A stretch of DNA of 18,378 nucleotides from Clostridium sp. CAG:465 (GTDB lineage: Bacteria > Bacillota > Clostridia > TANB77 > CAG-465), in the NCBI GenBank assembly GCA_000433755.1, contig FR891233.1, positions 1 through 18,378 of the forward strand, read 5' to 3'. The notes beneath the pieces are model-generated. The model was not told the DNA's origin. It searched no databases and saw only the letters and a program-made list of their open reading frames with translations. This document shows, in pieces, positions 14,110 through 18,378 of the stretch. How positions within the stretch are numbered: position 1 is the first letter of the stretch; every line of letters begins with the position of its first letter. The position numbers and the translations under genes are program-made.

Positions 14110-15639
14110 TTAAATAAACTTAAATTTATAATTTATTACAATTTCATTTTTAGAAATTAATATATTATAAATAAGTTTTTCTATCAATTCTTCTTTTATA
14201 TTATTATTTATTATATTATTTTCTTGTTGTATATTTTTTTTCAACTCTAATATATTTTCTTCATTTATATTAGACTTTAAATCATTATATTTATTTATTT
14301 CATTTTGTATATTATCTCTTTTTTCTTTTAATATTTTAGTATCTTTTAAGTAGTCTTCATCATTTATTAGATTATCAAGTTTTTTCATATATAACGAATC
14401 TATATTATCATTAACTCTATTGTAATCATAATTTAACTTCTTTAATTTTTCATCTATATTTTTTAGATAGTCTTTATTTTTCTTTAATATGATATCATCT
14501 TCTGCACTTACTAAATCAAACAGTTTTTTATAATGTCCTTTTATATTATTAATTATTTCTTTTTCTAATTTAAAATAATTATAATAATATTTCCCGCAGC
14601 AATTCATATCTGATTTTGGGCAATTAATTGTTACAACTTTATCACTTCTTACATTAAAATTTAATTTTCTTCCACACTTTGCACAACGCATATATGGTCT
14701 AAATAAATAATTGTGTACTTTTACATTTGTCGTTTTTCTCTTACTATTTAATATCTCATGTACTTTTTCAAAATTACATTTATCAATAATAGGTTCATGT
14801 GTATTTTTAGTAATTATCCATTCGTCTTTATTAGTTTGCCTTTTTTTCTTTTCTCTATATGAAACTTTATTAACAACATTTCTTACTGTATTGCCTATAT
14901 ACACCTCATTTTTCAAAATTCTCAAAATTTGTGTACGTTTCCAAATACCATACATATTTGTTTTCTTATTTGGTGTAATATGATAATATTCTGCAGGTGT
15001 TTTGATCTTTTTTGAATTTAAGTATTTAGCAATATACTGTGAACTTTTTCCGTCTATATACATATTATAAATTTTCTTAACAATTCTACTTGAATTCTTA
15101 TCAACTACTAATTTACCTTTATTATTTGGATCTTTTTTATAACCGTAAGGTGCATATGTTCCCATATACAAACCTTTTTCCATATTACTTCTTTTACTTT
15201 TTTTCAATTTATCAGAAACATCTTTAGCAAATTTTTGGTTGTTATATAACTTAAATTCTATAAGTACATTGGCTAAACTATCCAAATAAGTATCTATATT
15301 ATCAAGCACTGCAATAAATCTTACATCATGTTCAGGAAAAAATTTTTCTATATATTCTGATGCCTCTACACTTTCCCTTGCAAATCTAGATAGATCTTTG
15401 ACTATTATAGTATCTATTTTTTTTAACTTAACATCTGATATCATTTCTTTAAATTTAGGTCTATTAAAATTAGTTCCACTATATCCATCATCAACATATT
15501 CTTTATTAATTTTAATTCCTATATCTTCTGCATATCTTTTTAAAAGTTTTCTTTGATTAGAAATACTTTCACTCTCTGCCTTATCACCATCATCTTTTGA
15601 TAACCTCATATATATACATACATTATTAAAGAAGTCCAC
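14110..15639 (-). CDS. Large serine recombinase A
   Basis: A 509-residue site-specific recombinase that cuts and rejoins DNA through a 5'-phosphoserine link. The nucleophile is Ser14 in Y-M-R-L-S-K; the conserved arginines are in D82-L-S-R-F-A-R88. The catalytic domain spans 1-145, the recombinase DNA-binding domain about 160-300 (APYGYKKDP start), and a zinc ribbon has C319, C322, C340 and C347/C348. A long Lys/Asn-rich coiled coil follows at about 360-480. The GTG at 15639 is chosen because an in-frame stop lies just upstream and the next Met would delete the first beta strand. Its ribosome site, AAGGAG, is 13 bases off, so translation probably depends on the upstream recombinase, whose gene overlaps by 14 bases. 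Close paralogue of recombinase B; the two may act together. Confidence 0.92.
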   Translation of the reverse strand: MDFFNNVCIYMRLSKDDGDKAESESISNQRKLLKRYAEDIGIKINKEYVDDGYSGTNFNRPKFKEMISDVKLKKIDTIIVKDLSRFARESVEASEYIEKFFPEHDVRFIAVLDNIDTYLDSLANVLIEFKLYNNQKFAKDVSDKLKKSKRSNMEKGLYMGTYAPYGYKKDPNNKGKLVVDKNSSRIVKKIYNMYIDGKSSQYIAKYLNSKKIKTPAEYYHITPNKKTNMYGIWKRTQILRILKNEVYIGNTVRNVVNKVSYREKKKRQTNKDEWIITKNTHEPIIDKCNFEKVHEILNSKRKTTNVKVHNYLFRPYMRCAKCGRKLNFNVRSDKVVTINCPKSDMNCCGKYYYNYFKLEKEIINNIKGHYKKLFDLVSAEDDIILKKNKDYLKNIDEKLKKLNYDYNRVNDNIDSLYMKKLDNLINDEDYLKDTKILKEKRDNIQNEINKYNDLKSNINEENILELKKNIQQENNIINNNIKEELIEKLIYNILISKNEIVINYKFKFI

Positions 15640-16415
15640 TAACTACATTCAACTCCTTAAAATTAAACATTATTTCTATATTTTTTTCCTTATTTATGTA
15701 TATATTATCAATTAATAATGTTAAATCATCCTTTTTTAATATAGTTGATTTCAATATGTGTTTTACAGTTTTCTTTAATTCTTCATCTTGTAATATTTTA
15801 TTATTATCTATATTATAATTTTGTCCCTCTACCTTTGTTTGAGTTAATGTTTTTTCTAATTCTTCTCTCTTTTTTATCAAAATATTATATATTCTATCAT
15901 AGTCAATATTATCAATAATGCCATCTAATTTATCAAGATAAGCTTTATCTATTTTATCATTAATACCTTTTATATCTAATTCTATTTTATCTATTTTTTG
16001 ATTATAAAGGTTTATTTTTGCATTAATCATTGTAGAATATTTTTCTTTTATCTTAGTAAAATCAATTTTGCTAAGATATTTTTTCATAACTTTTTTTATT
16101 TCTTCTATAATTACTTTTTCTATTTCATCATAATTAATATATGTTACACTACACTTTTCATTACCAACTCTTGGTTTACTAGCTGATGAACACATACAAT
16201 ATCTTCTAATAGTTACTTTATCTTTATACTTATCTTTTTTTGTTATAATGACTAATTTTCTACCACATTCTTTGCATACCAACAAACCTTTTAAAAGGTA
16301 ATTATGCTTATTTACTTTGCTCGATTTATTATTGCTTAATAATTTTTGTACTTTTTCAAAATTGCATTTATCAATAATAGGTTCATGTGTATTTTTGTTA
16401 ATTATCCATTCATCT
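14761..16415. repeat. Near-identical 67-base direct repeat pair (14761-14827 and 16349-16415)
   Basis: The two copies differ at about 4 of 67 positions and encode the same T-H-E-P-I-I-D-K-C-N-F-E-K-V block in the two recombinases. Surrounding DNA is far more diverged, so this is either strong constraint or local gene conversion between tandem paralogues. Confidence 0.75.
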
Positions 16416-17173
16416 TCTGGTGTATTTATTATTTTTTTACTTTTGTAGTTTATCTTCTTTGTTTTTCCTTGAACAGAATCTCCAACATACACTTCTTTTG
16501 AAAGCATCCTTCTTATTGTTTCAGGATTCCATTTATTACTAATAGTTGTAACATTTTTTCTTGAAGCAGCCGGAGGTGGAGTTCCATCATTATTCAACTT
16601 TTTAGTTATTTGATATGTTCCCATACCACTTAAGTACATTTTAAAAATATCTTTGACTATTCTACTTTCCATTTCATCAATAATCAAGTGTCCTTTTTTG
16701 TTAGGATCTTTTTTATAACCATAAGGAGCTTCTACTGATATATACATACCATCTTTCTTCTTATTATATAACATAGCTCTAAATTTCCTAGATGTATCTT
16801 TACAATATAGGTCATTCATAACTGCTCTAAGTGGTAACATATCATCAGTTTCTGTGATTGTATCAATTTCATCATATATAGCAATAAACCTAATATTATT
16901 TTCAGGAAAATATCTTTCTATATATCTTCCTACCTCTGAATAATCTCTACCTAATCTTGATAAATCCTTTACTATGACCATATTTATATTCTTTTTTGCA
17001 ATATCTTCTTTCATTTTATTAAGCCCCGGTCTATCAAATTTTAATCCTGAAACACCGTCATCTATATATTCATTACATATTTTTAATCCGTTTTCCAAAC
17101 AAAATCTATTTAATATAGTTCTTTGATTGGAAATACTTTCACTTTCTACCTTATCACCATCTTCCTTTGATAA
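15549..17173. repeat. Second 55-base direct repeat pair (15549-15603 and 17119-17173)
   Basis: The copies differ at about 5 of 55 positions and encode the L-S-K-[DE]-D-G-D-K ... S-E-S-I-S-N-Q-R start of both catalytic domains. Recombination between the copies would fuse the two genes into one in-frame chimera. Confidence 0.7.
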
Positions 17174-17224
17174 TCTAAAATATAATCCTACTTTATAATC
17201 TTTGTTATTTTTATAGATATTCAA
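15626..17224 (-). CDS. Large serine recombinase B
   Basis: A 532-residue paralogue of recombinase A. Ser19 in Y-F-R-L-S-K is the nucleophile; D87-L-S-R-L-G-R93 supplies the arginines. The recombinase domain begins at E165-APYGYKKDP, and the zinc ribbon has C317, C320, C343, C345 and C358, followed by a coiled coil (about 375-470). The start is a TTG at 17224, the only in-frame start between an upstream TAG and the catalytic region, with AGGAG 9 bases before it. An out-of-frame ATG-GAT-TGA sits in that spacer and may lower initiation. Its own promoter is at 17291-17264. Tandem serine recombinases are known in some clostridial elements, where both are needed for excision; that both are needed here is inference. 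Confidence 0.92.
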   Translation of the reverse strand: MNIYKNNKDYKVGLYFRLSKEDGDKVESESISNQRTILNRFCLENGLKICNEYIDDGVSGLKFDRPGLNKMKEDIAKKNINMVIVKDLSRLGRDYSEVGRYIERYFPENNIRFIAIYDEIDTITETDDMLPLRAVMNDLYCKDTSRKFRAMLYNKKKDGMYISVEAPYGYKKDPNKKGHLIIDEMESRIVKDIFKMYLSGMGTYQITKKLNNDGTPPPAASRKNVTTISNKWNPETIRRMLSKEVYVGDSVQGKTKKINYKSKKIINTPEDEWIINKNTHEPIIDKCNFEKVQKLLSNNKSSKVNKHNYLLKGLLVCKECGRKLVIITKKDKYKDKVTIRRYCMCSSASKPRVGNEKCSVTYINYDEIEKVIIEEIKKVMKKYLSKIDFTKIKEKYSTMINAKINLYNQKIDKIELDIKGINDKIDKAYLDKLDGIIDNIDYDRIYNILIKKREELEKTLTQTKVEGQNYNIDNNKILQDEELKKTVKHILKSTILKKDDLTLLIDNIYINKEKNIEIMFNFKELNVVSGLL

Positions 17225-17263
17225 TCCATACCACTCCTAACAAAGCTATTTATCATACATAAT

Positions 17264-17291
17264 AATATACAAATTCAATAATTAATGTCAA
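17264..17291 (-). promoter_or_regulatory. Promoter of the recombinase genes
   Basis: Consensus TTGACA (17291-17286), a 16-base spacer and TATATT (17269-17264) lie directly before recombinase B. The -35 overlaps the stop of the 33-residue gene. The predicted start near 17257 leaves a leader of about 33 bases with AGGAG. It allows recombinase expression separate from the upstream element operon. Confidence 0.65.
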
Positions 17292-17389
17292 TCCCTTTCT
17301 AAAATTCTTTCCATAATAAACTCCTCAATTATTTCTTGAAAAGTTTTACCTTCATTATTAAATTTACAAATTATATTTATATTCTCCAT
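17288..17389 (-). CDS. Small 33-residue protein upstream of the recombinases
   Basis: An ATG at 17389 follows AGGGGG at 6 bases and opens a 33-codon frame ending in TGA at 17288. The product reads MENINIICKFNNEG, then KTFQEIIEEFIMERI. It is short, with a beta-like first half and an amphipathic helix, and has no membrane segment. Position right before paired recombinases and the strong ribosome site support it as real. Small proteins placed there in related elements act as directionality factors or DNA-binding accessories; that role is a guess here. I do not recognise a named family. Confidence 0.6.
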   Translation of the reverse strand: MENINIICKFNNEGKTFQEIIEEFIMERILERD

Positions 17390-17428
17390 AGCTACCCCCT
17401 AATTTAATATTATTAAAATATTAATCCT

Positions 17429-17611
17429 TTAGAACTTTTCTTCTTCTCTTTTCTTTAATTCTCCATATGCAACCTTTCCATAATCTACAAATTTTTTTCT
17501 TTTTTCTTCACGTCTACTACACTCAGAACTAACCTTCAACATTGAATATATTATTAAAGTAACTACACCCAATATATATGATATAAGTGCTATTAAAATA
17601 TGTTTTATCAT
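17429..17611 (-). CDS. Small single-pass membrane protein of the element
   Basis: A 60-residue protein starting at the ATG at 17611, which has AAGGAG 8 bases upstream. A GTG three codons earlier directly abuts that site and is rejected. Residues about 4-27 form one membrane helix (ILIALISYILGVVTLIIYSML), followed by a charged Arg/Lys/Glu tail with one Cys. Similar short membrane proteins with a V-S-S-E-C-S-R-like junction occur in Gram-positive conjugative elements, but I cannot name the family. It is 39 bases upstream of the 33-residue gene and probably in the same transcript. Confidence 0.65.
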   Translation of the reverse strand: MIKHILIALISYILGVVTLIIYSMLKVSSECSRREEKRKKFVDYGKVAYGELKKREEEKF

Positions 17612-17643
17612 TTTATTCACTCCTTAAATATTTTTAAAATCAT

Positions 17644-17722
17644 AATTCGCTCTAACAGCCATACGAATTTCACGTTCCCTAGGATCTCTACGGACTGCCC
17701 CTCAACCTACATTAGCCAGACA
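17644..17722. other. Half-G+C island in the gap between HTH and membrane-protein genes
   Basis: In the 200-base gap 17621-17820, a block of about 75 bases (17648-17722) has roughly 51 percent G+C against about 25 percent around it. It contains AATTCG ... CGAATT arms (17644-17649 and 17664-17669, 14-base loop) and a CCTAGG palindrome. All frames are interrupted; one minus-strand frame stays open for about 25 codons without a start and reads R-R-D-P-R-E-R-E-I-R-M-A-V-R-A-N-Y-D-F. Candidate roles are a structured RNA, a binding site, or a relic of a coding sequence. Confidence 0.5.
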
Positions 17723-17820
17723 GAAGTTTCATTATTTGTTATTATGATTTTTATTCATTTTTCAATGTACTCAGAAAGTTCTTTATGACCTTTCTACTAA
17801 TTAACAGCGAATACATATAA

Positions 17821-18024
17821 TCAATTTGTCACATCCTTTTTAAATTTTTTTACATTTTCTTCAAATTTATATACCAACCACATTTTTAATTCTTTTTTAT
17901 CCAATTTTTTATTAAAACTAAAAACTATACCATCTATCATTGGCATATACGTTTCTAATAACTTGTCCATTGCTTCTCTATCTCCTAATTGTGCTTTATC
18001 TAATAATGTTTCAAAATCATCCAT
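17821..18024 (-). CDS. HTH_16-type protein, Tn916 Orf8-like
   Basis: A 67-residue protein with the layout of the conjugative-transposon helix-turn-helix family: a first helix LLDKAQLGDREAMDKLLETY, then MIDGIVFSF, then an amphipathic KKELKMWLVYKFEENVKKF end. It resembles the N-terminal part of sigma factors (region 1/2-like) and would pair with the region-4 protein encoded just upstream. Its ATG overlaps the upstream stop by one base (TAATG), and GGAGGG is inside the end of that gene. In Tn916 the equivalent pair lies ahead of excision genes and governs them. Here it lies ahead of the recombinase genes, so a similar control is likely. Confidence 0.8.
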   Translation of the reverse strand: MDDFETLLDKAQLGDREAMDKLLETYMPMIDGIVFSFNKKLDKKELKMWLVYKFEENVKKFKKDVTN

Positions 18025-18378
18025 TACTTTCCCTCCATTAATTTTTTTATTTTCTTTTTTATTCTGTTAATTTTCGTAGTTACATTTGTTGTTGATATTG
18101 ACATTACTTTTGCAATTTCCTTTGATGTATAACTATCTAAATATAACAAAATAATTTTTCTTTCTTCTTGGTTCAATTTTTCTATTGCCATTCTCAAATC
18201 TAAATTTCTTATAATAGATTTATCAACATCAAAAAAAGAAGTGCCAATTTCACCATTAAGTGAAACTGACACTTCAACAGAATCATATGAATATGATTCT
18301 CTAATGTTTTTATTTACTTTGTTTAATCTATAAAAATCAATAGCATCATTTTTTAATGCAATTTGCATATATTTTGTA
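18024..18378 (-). CDS. Sigma-70 region 4-like regulator (Tn916 Orf7-like), 5' end outside window
   Basis: A frame of at least 117 residues. The ATG at 18368 gives 114 residues, but the frame stays open upstream to the edge (T-K-Y before M-Q-I-A-L-K-N-D-A), and relatives have an earlier start, so the gene is probably cut by the window. Residues about 70-110 form sigma region 4: EKLNQEERKIILLYLD followed by the helix-turn-helix TSKEIAKVMSISTTNVTTKINRIKK. The middle is Ser/Val-rich. It should bind promoter DNA or RNA polymerase and act with the small HTH protein encoded next. Alternatively it acts as a simple DNA-binding repressor. Confidence 0.82.
   Translation of the reverse strand, partial: TKYMQIALKNDAIDFYRLNKVNKNIRESYSYDSVEVSVSLNGEIGTSFFDVDKSIIRNLDLRMAIEKLNQEERKIILLYLDSYTSKEIAKVMSISTTNVTTKINRIKKKIKKLMEGK

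Larger units (their letters stand above)
14077..18378. mobile_element. One end of a serine-recombinase integrative element, continues past the window
   Basis: It is bounded on the left by the broken carboxypeptidase gene and contains, in transcription order, a sigma-like gene, an HTH gene, a G+C-rich island, two small genes and two large serine recombinases. This order matches the regulation-recombination end of Tn916-like conjugative elements with serine recombinases in place of Xis and Int. Conjugation, cargo and replication genes are not in the window, so whether it is an ICE, a mobilisable element or a prophage-like island is open. The right boundary is not visible. Confidence 0.7.

Noticed and set aside
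17600..17788. Plus-strand 62-residue frame across the G+C-rich gap
   Set aside because: No ribosome site, it overlaps the start of the membrane-protein gene, and its composition is explained by the island itself.
1..18378. CRISPR array, tRNA or rRNA genes
   Set aside because: No regularly spaced repeats longer than the 7-base units at 13148-13191, no cloverleaf-like segment and no rRNA-like sequence were seen on either strand.

Overview
The window is a very A+T-rich stretch, with every supported gene on the minus strand. Long runs of short-spaced genes, strong GGAGG-type ribosome binding sites, sigma-A-like promoters and a monoderm-type secretion locus point to a low-GC Bacillota, most likely an uncultured gut-type clostridium. 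Species cannot be read from the sequence. TGA is used as a stop, so code 11 fits.

Positions 1-13193 (read from high to low coordinate) hold one long Tad/type IVc-like pilus operon. It starts behind a candidate promoter at 13089-13117, which has four 11-bp-phased TTTCAYT repeats upstream (13148-13191), and it is insulated from the gene before it by a strong terminator (13217-13257). Gene order is CpaB-like SAF protein, two MinD/TadZ-like proteins with degenerate P-loops, a membrane-anchored TadA-type secretion ATPase, a double T2SF platform protein, a major pilin-like protein, then six proteins that each have one N-terminal membrane helix, and finally a membrane protein with SLH-like repeats that runs off the window at position 1. 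No secretin, pilotin or prepilin peptidase is in the window. Two of the pilin-like proteins carry unusual C-termini: a dockerin-like set of calcium loops and an Ada-like Cys/His zinc-binding motif. Hairpins before and after the major pilin gene may raise its expression relative to its neighbours.

Positions 13283-14089 hold the C-terminal part of a D-Ala-D-Ala carboxypeptidase (peptidase S11). Its catalytic half has been cut off exactly where an integrated element begins.

Positions about 14077-18378 are one end of that element. Two overlapping large serine recombinases share near-identical stretches and are preceded by their own promoter. Upstream lie a 33-codon gene missed by length filters, a 60-residue membrane protein, a half-G+C noncoding-looking island, and a sigma-region-4 gene plus HTH gene pair laid out like orf7-orf8 ahead of the integrase in Tn916-type elements. 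The other end of the element, and the missing 5' half of the carboxypeptidase, must lie beyond position 18378.
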